64,000 nucleotides of DNA from Ralstonia soli (GTDB lineage Bacteria; Pseudomonadota; Gammaproteobacteria; Burkholderiales; Burkholderiaceae): positions 124,001 through 188,000 of the forward strand of contig NZ_JAMXHT010000004.1 in NCBI RefSeq assembly GCF_023955655.1, given 5' to 3'. Made by a program: the position numbers and the translations under genes. Positions within the stretch are counted from its first letter, which is position 1; each line of letters starts with the position of its first letter. Positions 21,255 through 34,125 of this stretch are shown here, in pieces. Under the pieces are notes generated by a model. It saw nothing but the letters and a program-made list of their open reading frames with translations, made no database searches and had not been told where the DNA came from.

Positions 21255-21963
21255 GTCGTCTTCCGCTACTTGGGTGATTGAAGTCGATTCGCTGCACAAG
21301 ACCGTGCGCGATGCCACCGGTGAATTGCCTATTCTCAGCGATGTTGCCTTCCGGGTGGAAGCGGGCGAGACGCTGGCCATCGTCGGCGCGTCGGGGTCAG
21401 GTAAATCGACGCTGCTCGGTTTGCTGGCCGGCCTCGACTTACCGACATCCGGCTCGGTCAAGCTGCTGGGCAACGATCTGTTCAAGCTGGACGAGGATGG
21501 CCGCGCGGCGGTGCGCGGTAGCCACGTGGGCTTTGTTTTCCAATCGTTTCAGTTGTTGCCCCACCTGACGGCGCTCGAGAACGTGATGCTTCCGCTGGAG
21601 CTGCAGGGCGATGTCAATGCCGCGGAGATGCGCCGCCGTGCCTCGGCGTTGCTTGAGCGCGTCGGCCTTGGAGCCCGGTTGTCGCACTATCCGAAGACGC
21701 TTTCAGGCGGAGAGCAGCAGCGCGTTGCTCTTGCGCGCGCGTTCGTGACCGAGCCCGACATCCTCTTCGCCGACGAGCCGACCGGCAGTCTCGATACCGC
21801 CACGGGCGAAGCCGTCATCGCATTGATGTTCGAACTCAACCGCAGTGCCGGTTCCACGCTGGTGCTGGTGACGCACGACCGCTCGGTCGCGGCGCGCTGC
21901 AACCGCATTCTCACCATTGAGGCAGGTCACCTGGTCGGTGACGAGATCGTCAGCGAGCTCTGA
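21253..21963 (+). CDS. ybbA: ABC transporter ATP-binding protein, YbbA/LolD type
   Basis: A 236-residue MacB/LolD-type ATPase. Walker [10 protein letters not shown] is near residue 46, the Q-loop segment [23 protein letters not shown] near 95-117, signature [15 protein letters not shown] near 150 and Walker [14 protein letters not shown] follows. Its position divergent from tesA identifies it as YbbA. In E. coli the permease ybbP comes next; here the following gene is pgi on the other strand, so no partner permease is present in this window. I see no good ribosome binding site before the ATG. Confidence 0.88.
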   Translation: MSSSATWVIEVDSLHKTVRDATGELPILSDVAFRVEAGETLAIVGASGSGKSTLLGLLAGLDLPTSGSVKLLGNDLFKLDEDGRAAVRGSHVGFVFQSFQLLPHLTALENVMLPLELQGDVNAAEMRRRASALLERVGLGARLSHYPKTLSGGEQQRVALARAFVTEPDILFADEPTGSLDTATGEAVIALMFELNRSAGSTLVLVTHDRSVAARCNRILTIEAGHLVGDEIVSEL

Positions 21964-21985
21964 GCGTGATTGCCAGGGTGATCCG

Positions 21986-23605
21986 TCAGAGCGCAGCCTT
22001 CGCGCGGCGGATCAGCGCCGCCGTCGATGCATCATGCGCCACAGAGGCGGGTGCGCCTTCAAGCTCCGCCTGAATTGGCTTGGCGAGCTTCTTGCCAAGT
22101 TCCACGCCCCACTGATCGAACGAGTTGATGTTCCACACCGCGCCTTGCACGAAGGTGCGATGTTCGGCACAGGCGATGAGCGCGCCGAATGACGCGGCAT
22201 CGAGCCGCTCCATCAGGATCGTGGTGCTTGGGCGGTTGCCCTCGAACACCATGTGCGGCACCAGCGCTTCGTCCGTCACGCCGCCGGCGCGTACCTCGTC
22301 AGCAGTGCGGCCGCGCAGCAGCGCTTCGCCCTGGGCGAAACAGTTGGCGAGCAGTTTGGCGTGATGGCCGGGCAGGCTGCGCACCGGTTCGAGCGTGGTG
22401 ATGAAGTCCACCGGCACTATTTGCGAGCCCTGGTGGATCAGCTGGAAATACGCGTGCTGGCCGTTGGTGCCGGCCGTGCCCCAGACGATGGGGCCGGTGT
22501 CGGTATCGATGGCGGCGCCGTTGCGCTGGACGGACTTGCCGTTGCTCTCCATCTCCAGTTGCTGCATGAAGTCGGTCAGCAGCTCCAGCGGTGCGCAGTA
22601 GGGCACGGTGCAGGCGCTCGCCACATCGAAGAAGCCGCGATACCACACCGACAGCATCCCGAGAATGAGCGGCAGGTTCTCGCGCGGCGCGGCGGTCGCG
22701 AAGTGGCGGTCCATTGCGCGCGCACCATCAAGCATCGCGTCGAACTGCTGCGGCCCAATCGCTAGCACGATCGACAGGCCCACCGCCGACCACAGCGAAA
22801 AGCGCCCACCGACCCAATCCCAGAACGTGAACATGTTGTCCGGATCGATGCCGAACTGGACGACGGCTTCACGGTTGGTGGAGACCGCGACGAAGTGGTG
22901 CTTGAGCTGATCTTCCGCCACGCCGTGCTCGACAAACCAGCGGCGCATGCTGTGCGCGTTGGCCATCGTTTCCAGCGTGGTGAACGTCTTGGAGCAGACG
23001 ATGGCGAGCGTGGTGTCGGGGTTCAGATGGTCGAGCGTCTCGGCCAGGTCCGTGCCGTCGACGTTGGAGACGAAATGCACACGCACCTGCGGCACTGCCA
23101 GGTGGTCCAGAGCGCGGCACACCATGCGCGGCCCGAGGTCCGAACCGCCGATGCCGATGTTGACGATGTCGGTGATGCGCTGGCCGGAGTGGCCCGTCCA
23201 CGCGCCGCTGTGCACACGGTCGGCGAAGTCGCGCATCTGGGCGCGCACGCGCAGCACTTCGGGCATGACGGGTTCGCCGTCGGCGCGGTAATCGTCTTCG
23301 GCGCGGCCGCGCAGGGCCACGTGAAGGACGGAGCGGTGTTCGGTGTTGTTGATGCGATCGCCGCGCAGCATGGCGTCACGCAGCGCGAGCACGCCAGCCT
23401 CGTCCGCCAGTTGCAGCAACAAGGCGAGCGTGTCCGGGGTGATGCGGTTTTTCGAGTAGTCGACCGTCAGGCCCGCGGCTTCCAGCGTGAAGGCGTGCAC
23501 CCGTTCCTCGGCGTCCGGCGCGGCAAACCAGTCGCGCATGTGGGCGGCGCGAATCGTTTGAGCGTGTTGCGTCAGGGACTGCCAGGCGGGAAGGGCTGTG
23601 GGCAT
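21986..23605 (-). CDS. pgi: Glucose-6-phosphate isomerase
   Basis: A 539-residue enzyme (E. coli 549) interconverting glucose-6-phosphate and fructose-6-phosphate in glycolysis and gluconeogenesis. Both family signatures are present: DWVGGRFSLWSAVG near residue 260 and NSFDQWGVELGKKL near residue 495. I chose ATG 23605 (MPTALPAWQSLTQHA) because upstream in-frame residues are unlike the family. It lies 71 bases after nnr and may be cotranscribed with it. Confidence 0.96.
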   Translation of the reverse strand: MPTALPAWQSLTQHAQTIRAAHMRDWFAAPDAEERVHAFTLEAAGLTVDYSKNRITPDTLALLLQLADEAGVLALRDAMLRGDRINNTEHRSVLHVALRGRAEDDYRADGEPVMPEVLRVRAQMRDFADRVHSGAWTGHSGQRITDIVNIGIGGSDLGPRMVCRALDHLAVPQVRVHFVSNVDGTDLAETLDHLNPDTTLAIVCSKTFTTLETMANAHSMRRWFVEHGVAEDQLKHHFVAVSTNREAVVQFGIDPDNMFTFWDWVGGRFSLWSAVGLSIVLAIGPQQFDAMLDGARAMDRHFATAAPRENLPLILGMLSVWYRGFFDVASACTVPYCAPLELLTDFMQQLEMESNGKSVQRNGAAIDTDTGPIVWGTAGTNGQHAYFQLIHQGSQIVPVDFITTLEPVRSLPGHHAKLLANCFAQGEALLRGRTADEVRAGGVTDEALVPHMVFEGNRPSTTILMERLDAASFGALIACAEHRTFVQGAVWNINSFDQWGVELGKKLAKPIQAELEGAPASVAHDASTAALIRRAKAAL

Positions 23606-23676
23606 ACGGCGTGATGTGGCGTGAAGACGGCTTACGAAAACGAATGCGCAGTATAACGGCGCAACATGACGCGTTT

Positions 23677-25272
23677 CTATCGGCGAACGTCCGACGCCAG
23701 CAAAGCGTTGAGCGCACGTCGTGCCGGCGCGCACAGTTCACCCGCGTGCAGGCCGATGGGGCCGACGCCTGCGTGGACGAGATCATCTGCCGCACGACCA
23801 TGCAGCCACACGGCTGCGAGTGCGGCCTCGCGCGCACCCATGCCTTGCGCAAGCAGGGCCCCGATCATGCCAGTCAGCACATCACCCGTGCCGCCGGTCG
23901 CAAGCCCACCATTGCCGGTCGGGTTGACGGCCGGGGCCATGCCGGGGCCCCCGATGATGGTGCCCGAGCCTTTGAGCACTACGACGGCGCCGGTCCGGTT
24001 GACGAGCGCCTTTGCCGCCGCCAGCCGGTCTTGTTGCACGCTTCGCGCATCGGTGTGCAGCAGGCGTGCGGCTTCCAGCGGATGCGGCGTCAGCACCAGC
24101 GGCACACCGCTTCCCGCCAATTGCGTGAGGCGTGCGAGCAGCGCGGGCGTTCGGGCAAAGAGATTAAGCGCGTCAGCATCGAACACGGCAGGCGTGTGCG
24201 CCGACAGCATGCGATCCAGCAGATGCGCGAGCGCGGCTTCCGAGTCCTTCCCAATGCCCATGCCTGGCCCCACGGCCAGCGCCTGCATGTCACCCAGATC
24301 GAGCGCGCCCCAGGTGTGCAGCATCAACTCCGGTTGCGCCGGATCGACGCGCGGGGCATCCGGCGCCAGCGATACCGCATGCACCTTTCCCGCTCCGAGG
24401 TAGAGCGCCCCACGCGCCGACAGCAGCGGCGCGCCCACCATGCCCGCCGCTCCGCCAACGATCGCCACGCTGCCATACGTGCCCTTATGGCCGTGATGCC
24501 GCCGGCGCGGCACGTGCGCGAGCCAGCGAGCGGGCGTGTTGACGAGTGCATCCGCCTCAATCACGCCGTCATATGCGGGCTGCGCGGCTTGCAGGTCGGC
24601 CAGGGCGATATCGCCGGTGGCATCGCGGCCATCGCCCGTCAGCAGCCCCGGTTTGACGGCAAGAAAGGTGATCGTCGCGCGGGCCTGGATGACGGGCGAC
24701 TCCGGTGCGGGCGGCTGGCCCGTATCACCGTTCATCCCCGAAGGAATGTCGAGTGCGTACACCGGCAGCCCACTGGCGTTGATGGTTTCGACAAGTGCCG
24801 CATGCAGGCCCGCCAGCGGCCGCGCCAGCCCGATGCCAAACAGTCCATCGACGATGGCCGTGGTGGCAGACGGCACGGAGGCCGTCGTGTGCAAGCGCTC
24901 GATCGGGACATTCGCGGCACTGGCCTCGGTCCAGGCGCGGCGTGCATCGTCGGGCAATTTGGCCGGATCCGCTGCCAGCCATACGGTGACCGCGCGACCG
25001 GCCAGATGCAGCACCGTCGCGGCGACGAGGGCATCGCCGCCGTTGTTACCGGGGCCGGCAACCAGCAGCACATGGCCGTGCGGTGCACGCGTCTGCAGCC
25101 AGTCCGCGGCAGCCTCACCGGCGCGAGCCATCAACGTAAAAGGTTCGAGAGAACGGTAGGCCGCTGTTTCCAGCGCGCGAATGCCCGCCGTGCCGAAGAG
25201 CAGGTCGGCGCCATGGTGTGCGGCGAGGGCGCCGTCGATGAGGATTTCGCGCCAGGTGGGGTGTGAGGACAT
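23677..25272 (-). CDS. nnr: Bifunctional NAD(P)H-hydrate epimerase / ADP-dependent NAD(P)H-hydrate dehydratase
   Basis: A 531-residue fusion that repairs hydrated NAD(P)H. The N-terminal YjeF-N epimerase domain (about 1-215) has VLLVAGPGNNGGDALVAA near residue 60. The C-terminal ribokinase-like dehydratase (about 235-525) ends with the GNGGLATGGTGDVLTGMIGALLAQG signature region. Start ATG 25272 gives MSSHPTWRE; the upstream extension is not family-like. It is divergent from the MarR-like gene at 25359. Confidence 0.93.
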   Translation of the reverse strand: MSSHPTWREILIDGALAAHHGADLLFGTAGIRALETAAYRSLEPFTLMARAGEAAADWLQTRAPHGHVLLVAGPGNNGGDALVAATVLHLAGRAVTVWLAADPAKLPDDARRAWTEASAANVPIERLHTTASVPSATTAIVDGLFGIGLARPLAGLHAALVETINASGLPVYALDIPSGMNGDTGQPPAPESPVIQARATITFLAVKPGLLTGDGRDATGDIALADLQAAQPAYDGVIEADALVNTPARWLAHVPRRRHHGHKGTYGSVAIVGGAAGMVGAPLLSARGALYLGAGKVHAVSLAPDAPRVDPAQPELMLHTWGALDLGDMQALAVGPGMGIGKDSEAALAHLLDRMLSAHTPAVFDADALNLFARTPALLARLTQLAGSGVPLVLTPHPLEAARLLHTDARSVQQDRLAAAKALVNRTGAVVVLKGSGTIIGGPGMAPAVNPTGNGGLATGGTGDVLTGMIGALLAQGMGAREAALAAVWLHGRAADDLVHAGVGPIGLHAGELCAPARRALNALLASDVRR

Positions 25273-25316
25273 GGCAACTACGCTTGCATCTGTGCGGACA
25301 TGACGATCTATTCTCT

Positions 25317-25322
25317 TACAAT
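25317..25322 (+). promoter_or_regulatory. Candidate -10 element of the MarR-like gene
   Basis: TACAAT followed by AGCCCGCG, 36 bases before the start at 25359. No convincing -35. Confidence 0.35.
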
Positions 25323-25358
25323 AGCCCGCGTTTCTGGTCCTTTCCCAGCCCCGTTGCA

Positions 25359-25928
25359 ATGTCCAAGTCGCCGAACACTCCGAAAGCTGATCTGCCGCAA
25401 CCCGCAGCCAATGAGGACGCCGGAAAGGGCGAGCCGATCGTGTCTTCGTCGCATCTGGTGTCGGCGCGCAGCCCGGAGCTGTCGGAGTTCGAATTCGCGC
25501 TCAACACGGCGTACAACGCCTACAACCGCTGGTGCGTGCGCTGCATGGCCGCCGCCGGCGTGCGTGACCTGACCTTCCTCGATGTGCTGGTGGTGCATCA
25601 CGTCAACCACCGCGGCCGTGCCAAGCGGCTGGCCGATATCTGCTTCGTGCTGAATGTGGAGGACACCCACCTCGTGACGTATTCCCTCAAGAAGCTGCAG
25701 GGGATGGAACTGGTGGAAGGCACGCGCAACGGCAAGGAAGTCACCTACACCACCACGCCGACCGGCGAGAAGGCCTGCGCGCGCTACCGCGAGATCCGCG
25801 AGCAGTGCCTGACCAGCAACATCTCGCCCGGCGGCGAGGAAAATGCCGAGATCGGCGAGCTGGCGCGCCTGCTGCGTGTGCTGACAGGGCTGTACGAACA
25901 GGCCGCGCGCTCGGCAACCTCGCTGTAA
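25359..25928 (+). CDS. MarR-like winged helix DNA-binding protein
   Basis: A 189-residue protein. After a polar N-terminal 45 residues it has a winged-helix fold of MarR type ([24 protein letters not shown], then [43 protein letters not shown] as helices up to the recognition helix, and a wing [11 protein letters not shown] at about 135). Start ATG 25359 (MSKSPNT) is chosen because the upstream stretch contains the probable promoter. It is divergent from nnr and 136 bases before purL. Its target is not evident. Confidence 0.8.
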   Translation: MSKSPNTPKADLPQPAANEDAGKGEPIVSSSHLVSARSPELSEFEFALNTAYNAYNRWCVRCMAAAGVRDLTFLDVLVVHHVNHRGRAKRLADICFVLNVEDTHLVTYSLKKLQGMELVEGTRNGKEVTYTTTPTGEKACARYREIREQCLTSNISPGGEENAEIGELARLLRVLTGLYEQAARSATSL

Positions 25929-25998
25929 AACGCCTGTTTCAGCCTCGGCAAGCGCTTTTCCGGCCGATTTGACCCTCGGTAACAGGGGCAGGGCAAGG

Positions 25999-26004
25999 TA
26001 CAAT
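25999..26004 (+). promoter_or_regulatory. Candidate -10 element of purL
   Basis: TACAAT followed by AGCGG, 60 bases before the purL ATG. A TTGACC at 25969-25974 is too far (24 bases) to be a normal -35. Confidence 0.35.
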
Positions 26005-26064
26005 AGCGGTTTTCCCGCGCACGCCGGGAAACCCTCCTTTCAGCTACTGCCTGCCTTGCCCACC

Positions 26065-30153
<4,089 letters not shown>

Positions 30154-30165
30154 TCTCCACACCCC

Positions 30166-30918
30166 ATGAGCGCCGTCGCTGAGCCGGTCGGCGCCTCCTC
30201 AATGCGGCTGGTACGGGCATGGCATGCCCTGCTGGCCGCAGTCATTTGCGCGGCGCTCGTCGCGCAGATCGCCTTGATCGTGGCTGGCGGCACCGACGCG
30301 AATTCGGGCCACGTCGATGGTCATGTCTCGCTGGCCGCCCGGCTCGTCCGGCTGTTCAGCTACTTCACCATTCAAAGCAATCTTCTCGTTGCGGCAGCCG
30401 CTGCCACCTTTGCGATTGACCCGGCGCGCGACGGTACCTGGTGGCGCGTGCTCAGGCTCGATGCCTTGCTCGGCATTGCGACGACGGGACTGGTGTTCGC
30501 AATCGTGCTCGCGCCGATCCTGCACTTGCAGGGGCTGGCCGCGGTGGTGTCGGATGCTTTCCACGTGGCCTCGCCGTGCATGGCGCTGCTTGGCTGGTTG
30601 CTGTTTGGCCCCAGGCCTCGCATCGGGTGGCAAACGGTGGCACTGTCGCTCTTATGGCCGGCGACGTGGCTCGCGTACACCTTCATCCACGGTGCATTGA
30701 CTGGGTGGTATCCGTATCCGTTTCTGAATGCCGCCGCGATCGGGTATTCCGCTGCACTGCGGAATACCGCAGTCGTTCTCGCTGGGGCCGGTGTCTTTGT
30801 TTTGGTGCTCAGGGCGTTGGACCGCTGGTTGCCAGCGCCATTGCTGTCGATGCGCCGTTGGCGTGAGCCAGCTGTGAAGCCAATGCAGCAGCATGATTCG
30901 GAGGCGTCGCTTCGTTGA
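30166..30918 (+). CDS. Pr6Pr family integral membrane protein
   Basis: A 250-residue protein with about six hydrophobic helices (roughly 21-40, 62-85, 97-115, 128-147, 160-178, 203-225). It carries the family-type segment FSYFTIQSNLLV near residues 63-74 and WLAYTFIHGALTGWYPYPFLN near 167-187, as in the Pr6Pr (FAR-17a/AIG1-like) proteins. Function is unknown; eukaryotic relatives include lipid hydrolases, but I do not claim activity. It follows purL by 12 bases and may be read through from it. Confidence 0.75.
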   Translation: MSAVAEPVGASSMRLVRAWHALLAAVICAALVAQIALIVAGGTDANSGHVDGHVSLAARLVRLFSYFTIQSNLLVAAAAATFAIDPARDGTWWRVLRLDALLGIATTGLVFAIVLAPILHLQGLAAVVSDAFHVASPCMALLGWLLFGPRPRIGWQTVALSLLWPATWLAYTFIHGALTGWYPYPFLNAAAIGYSAALRNTAVVLAGAGVFVLVLRALDRWLPAPLLSMRRWREPAVKPMQQHDSEASLR

Positions 30919-31014
30919 CACCGCGCGGCGGCGGTTGGCGGTGCCGATGCCGCGCACGCCTGGAGCGTGTGTTCCGGACCCTGTGGGAAAGTTGGTGCCA
31001 GAAAGAATATGAAG

Positions 31015-31043
31015 CGCGCCGAGGCAACTCGGCGCGTTTTTTT
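31015..31043 (+). terminator. Rho-independent terminator after the Pr6Pr gene
   Basis: CGCGCCGAG and CTCGGCGCG form a perfect 9-bp stem around GCAA, followed by seven T. It lies 97 bases after the stop. Confidence 0.88.
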
Positions 31044-31183
31044 CTGGCCGATGGTGCTTCGCTTCATGCCTCGTTGACTTGGCTCAATCGCGTGATTGGC
31101 CGAACGCCTAGATTCGGCTCAGGGGCTTGTCGTCGTCGCAAGACCGACAGAGCCAGCGGGATACCTCCATGGAGACCAAGAAA

Positions 31184-32077
31184 ATGAAGACGATTCGCAC
31201 ACTTGCCTCTGCGCTTCTCGTGGCCAGTCTACCGATTGCCGCGGCAGGCACCCACGCGCAGACGCTGGAAAAGATCGCGGCGGCAGACAAGATCACGGTC
31301 GGGTACCGCGAAGCGGCGGTGCCGTTCAGCTATCTGCTGGGGCCGCATAAAGCCGTTGGCTTCTCCGTCGATCTGACGCAAGCCATTGTCGACGACGTGC
31401 GCAGTCAATTGAAAAAGCCATTTCTCAACGTCGACTACCTCCCCGTTACGGGGCAAAACCGGATTCCGCTCCTGGTGAACGGCACTTACGACCTGGAGTG
31501 CGGATCCACCACCAATACCAGCGCACGCGGCAAGGAAGTGGCGTTCTCGATCAACTTCTTCTATGCCGGCACGCGCCTTCTTACTAAACGAGACTCGGGC
31601 ATCAAGGACTACCCGGACCTGGCGAACAAGACCGTCGCCAGCACAGCGGGCAGCACAAACGAAAAGGTGCTGAAGAAGTTTGCCGTTGACCACAACATCG
31701 ATATGCAGATTGTCTTCGGCAAAGACTATGCGGATGCGCTGCAGCTTGTGGAAACCGGGCGGGCATCGGCCTTGGCCCTGGACGACGTGCTGCTGTACGG
31801 GCTGCGCGCCAACTCAGGCAACCCGGCCGCGCTTGAAGTCGTTGGAGAGACCTTGCAGGTGGAGCCGTACGCCTGCATGGTCCGCAAGGGCGACGCCGCC
31901 TTCAAGAAGCTGGTGGATGGAACCATCACGCGCCTCATGAAGAGCGGAGAGTTCGCGCGGCTCTACAAGACGTGGTTTGAATCACCCATTCCGCCGGCTG
32001 GGGCGAACCTCGCCATGCCGATGAGTGACGCGCTGCGCGCGAATCTGAAGGCGCGCAGCGACAAGCCGGCGCAGTAG
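31184..32077 (+). CDS. ABC transporter amino-acid substrate-binding protein (GltI-like), solitary
   Basis: A 297-residue periplasmic binding protein of family 3. A signal peptide (MKTIRTLASALLVASLPIAAAG) ends near THAQ. The mature part starts LEKIAAADKITVGYREAAVPFSY and contains GTYDLECGSTTNTSARGKEVAFS, closest in feel to glutamate/aspartate-binding GltI. I prefer ATG 31184 with GGAG 9 bases upstream; ATG 31169 is a possible alternative. No permease or ATPase gene is adjacent; the next gene is an opposing LysR regulator. It must share a membrane complex encoded elsewhere or act as a sensor. Confidence 0.85.
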   Translation: MKTIRTLASALLVASLPIAAAGTHAQTLEKIAAADKITVGYREAAVPFSYLLGPHKAVGFSVDLTQAIVDDVRSQLKKPFLNVDYLPVTGQNRIPLLVNGTYDLECGSTTNTSARGKEVAFSINFFYAGTRLLTKRDSGIKDYPDLANKTVASTAGSTNEKVLKKFAVDHNIDMQIVFGKDYADALQLVETGRASALALDDVLLYGLRANSGNPAALEVVGETLQVEPYACMVRKGDAAFKKLVDGTITRLMKSGEFARLYKTWFESPIPPAGANLAMPMSDALRANLKARSDKPAQ

Positions 32078-32143
32078 TGCCGTTACCCGCAATTCGGTAA
32101 CAGGGGGGCTCGTGTTGGACGGAGGGCTGCATAACAAGGCGCG

Positions 32144-33070
32144 CTATGGCGTTGGGGGAGCGGATTCCAGATACGGCCCCAGCAGCTCTCCCATCCAATT
32201 CATGAACACCTGCACCCGCACCGGCAAATGCCTCCGGTTCGGGTACACAAATGACACCGGTATCGGCGGCGGCCGGAAATCGGGCAACACCTCCACCAGC
32301 GTGCCATCCGCAATGGCCGACGACAGCCCTGCATACACCGGCGCTTGGATCATCCCCAGCCCCGCGCGGCATGCTGCGTCATAGCTCTCCGCAGAACTGA
32401 CCGTCACCGCACCCTTCATCGGCCGAAATGCAGGGCGCCCATCCACCGTGTATTCCCACCCGGGCGACTTCGTCCCCAGCGTCTGCACGTAGTGCACGAT
32501 GCGATGGTGTTCCAGGTCGTCAAGCGTTTTCGGCATGCCATAGCGCGCGATGTAGCCTGCGCTGGCGCAGTTGACCTGATGCAGTTGACCGAGCGGGCGG
32601 GCGATCAGGCTGCTGTCAGTGAGCGTGCCGATGCGCAGCACGCAGTCGAAGCCTTCGCGCACGGGGTCAACGCGGCGGTCGGTGCTGGAGAGTTCGATTT
32701 CCAGATCAGGATGGGCTTCCAGAAAGCCGGGCAGGGCTGGGATGACGATGCGGCGCGCCACGCCCACCGGCATATCCACGCGCAGCCGGCCGCGCAGTGC
32801 CTGCGGGTTCTGGCGGAACATCGTCTGCAGTTCTTCCATGTCGGCCAGCAGGTCCTGGCAGCGCTCGTAGAAGGCTTGGCCATCTTGCGTGAGTTGCACC
32901 TTGCGCGTGGTCCGGTGCAGCAGGCGCGTGCCGAGCATCGTCTCAAGCTGCTGCACCGCCACCGAGGCGGCCGGCTTGGGGATGCTCAGGCTCTCTGCCG
33001 CGCGCGTGAAGCTGGCGAGTTCGGCCACGCGCACAAAGATCTGCATGGCTTCGAGTCGGTTATTGGACAT
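32144..33070 (-). CDS. LysR-family transcriptional regulator
   Basis: A 308-residue LysR protein of the large group next to oxidoreductases. The HTH region (RLEAMQIFVRVAELASFTRAAESLSIPK) is at residues 4-31 and the effector domain starts near 90 (GRLRVDMPVGVARRIVIPALPGFLE). Start ATG 33070 (MSNNRLEAM) is chosen over an upstream in-frame codon. It is divergent from an SDR oxidoreductase 136 bases away, the usual layout for a regulator and its target. Effector unknown. Confidence 0.9.
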   Translation of the reverse strand: MSNNRLEAMQIFVRVAELASFTRAAESLSIPKPAASVAVQQLETMLGTRLLHRTTRKVQLTQDGQAFYERCQDLLADMEELQTMFRQNPQALRGRLRVDMPVGVARRIVIPALPGFLEAHPDLEIELSSTDRRVDPVREGFDCVLRIGTLTDSSLIARPLGQLHQVNCASAGYIARYGMPKTLDDLEHHRIVHYVQTLGTKSPGWEYTVDGRPAFRPMKGAVTVSSAESYDAACRAGLGMIQAPVYAGLSSAIADGTLVEVLPDFRPPPIPVSFVYPNRRHLPVRVQVFMNWMGELLGPYLESAPPTP

Positions 33071-33206
33071 GGGGGCGGTCAGATTGTTATCTGTGAGCGA
33101 ACGCAGCAATAGGATATGCGAGATTTATTCTGAGTTTTTCGCCCAATACCATGCTCTCACGGTGTGCGGCAGACCATCCCGCACCTTCAACCCAACGGAG
33201 AGCAAC

Positions 33207-33971
33207 ATGACGCAGACCCACACCCCCATCGCCATCGTGACCGGCGGCAGCCGCGGGCTCGGCCGGAACATGGTGCAGAAGCTAGCCCAGCGCGGCACCG
33301 ACGTGATCTTCACATACCGCAGCAACCGCGCTGAAGCCGACGCCCTGGTGGCTGAACTGACGGCCCAAGGCCGCCGCGCCGCCGCATTGCAACTCGACGC
33401 CGGCAAGATCGCCACCTTCCCAGCCTTTGCAGATGCCGTGCGCGGCGTGCTGGTGCAGTGGAAAGCCGAACGCTTCGACTTCCTCGTCAACAACGCCGGT
33501 GTGGGCGTGCACGCCGCCGTGGCCGAGACGACCGAAGCCCAGTTCGACGAGCTGATGAACGTGCACTTCAAGGGCGTGTTCTTCCTCACGCAGATCCTGC
33601 TGCCGCTCATGGCCGATGGCGGCCGCATCGTGAACATCTCATCGGGGCTGGCGCGCTTTGCGCTGCCGGGCTATGGCGCGTATGCGGCGATGAAGGGCGC
33701 GATCGAGGTGCTGACCAAGTACCTGGCGAAGGAACTTGGCCCCCGCGGCATTGCCGTGAACGTGGTTGCACCGGGCGCCATCGAGACCGACTTCGGCGGC
33801 GGCGCCGTGCGAGACAATGCTGATCTCAACGCCATGGTGGCCGCCAATACGGCCCTGGGCCGCGCCGGCGTGCCGGACGATATCGGTGGGGTGGTGGCGT
33901 CGCTCCTATCGACGGACAACCGCTGGATCAACGCGCAGCGCATCGAGGCGTCGGGCGGGATGTTCCTCTGA
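33207..33971 (+). CDS. Short-chain dehydrogenase/reductase
   Basis: A 254-residue classical SDR. The cofactor motif TGGSRGLG lies at about residues 12-19, NNAG at about 98-101, the catalytic Ser in NISSGLARF near 150, and YAAMKG supplies Tyr and Lys near 165-169. An Arg after the TGGSRGLG motif and in TYRSNR favours NADPH. A GGAG precedes the ATG. Probably controlled by the divergent LysR gene. The substrate cannot be inferred. Confidence 0.93.
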   Translation: MTQTHTPIAIVTGGSRGLGRNMVQKLAQRGTDVIFTYRSNRAEADALVAELTAQGRRAAALQLDAGKIATFPAFADAVRGVLVQWKAERFDFLVNNAGVGVHAAVAETTEAQFDELMNVHFKGVFFLTQILLPLMADGGRIVNISSGLARFALPGYGAYAAMKGAIEVLTKYLAKELGPRGIAVNVVAPGAIETDFGGGAVRDNADLNAMVAANTALGRAGVPDDIGGVVASLLSTDNRWINAQRIEASGGMFL

Positions 33972-34039
33972 GCCTGGGCGGTAGCATGGCGCACTTCGGT
34001 GCCGGGCGCGCCCAAATGCAAGAATCCGCAGCCTGACCC

Positions 34040-34066
34040 TTGCCTCAGCAAAATCAAAGCTAAAAT
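34040..34066 (+). promoter_or_regulatory. Weak promoter candidate for the PQQ dehydrogenase
   Basis: TTGCCT at 34040-34045 and TAAAAT at 34061-34066 are separated by 15 bases, shorter than ideal. The sequence is locally AT-rich compared with its surroundings. Confidence 0.3.
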
Positions 34067-34125
34067 ATGTGCGGGTGCAGCAAAACTGCATCCGTACACT
34101 GGATTTGAGGATTGTTGAGGCGTTT

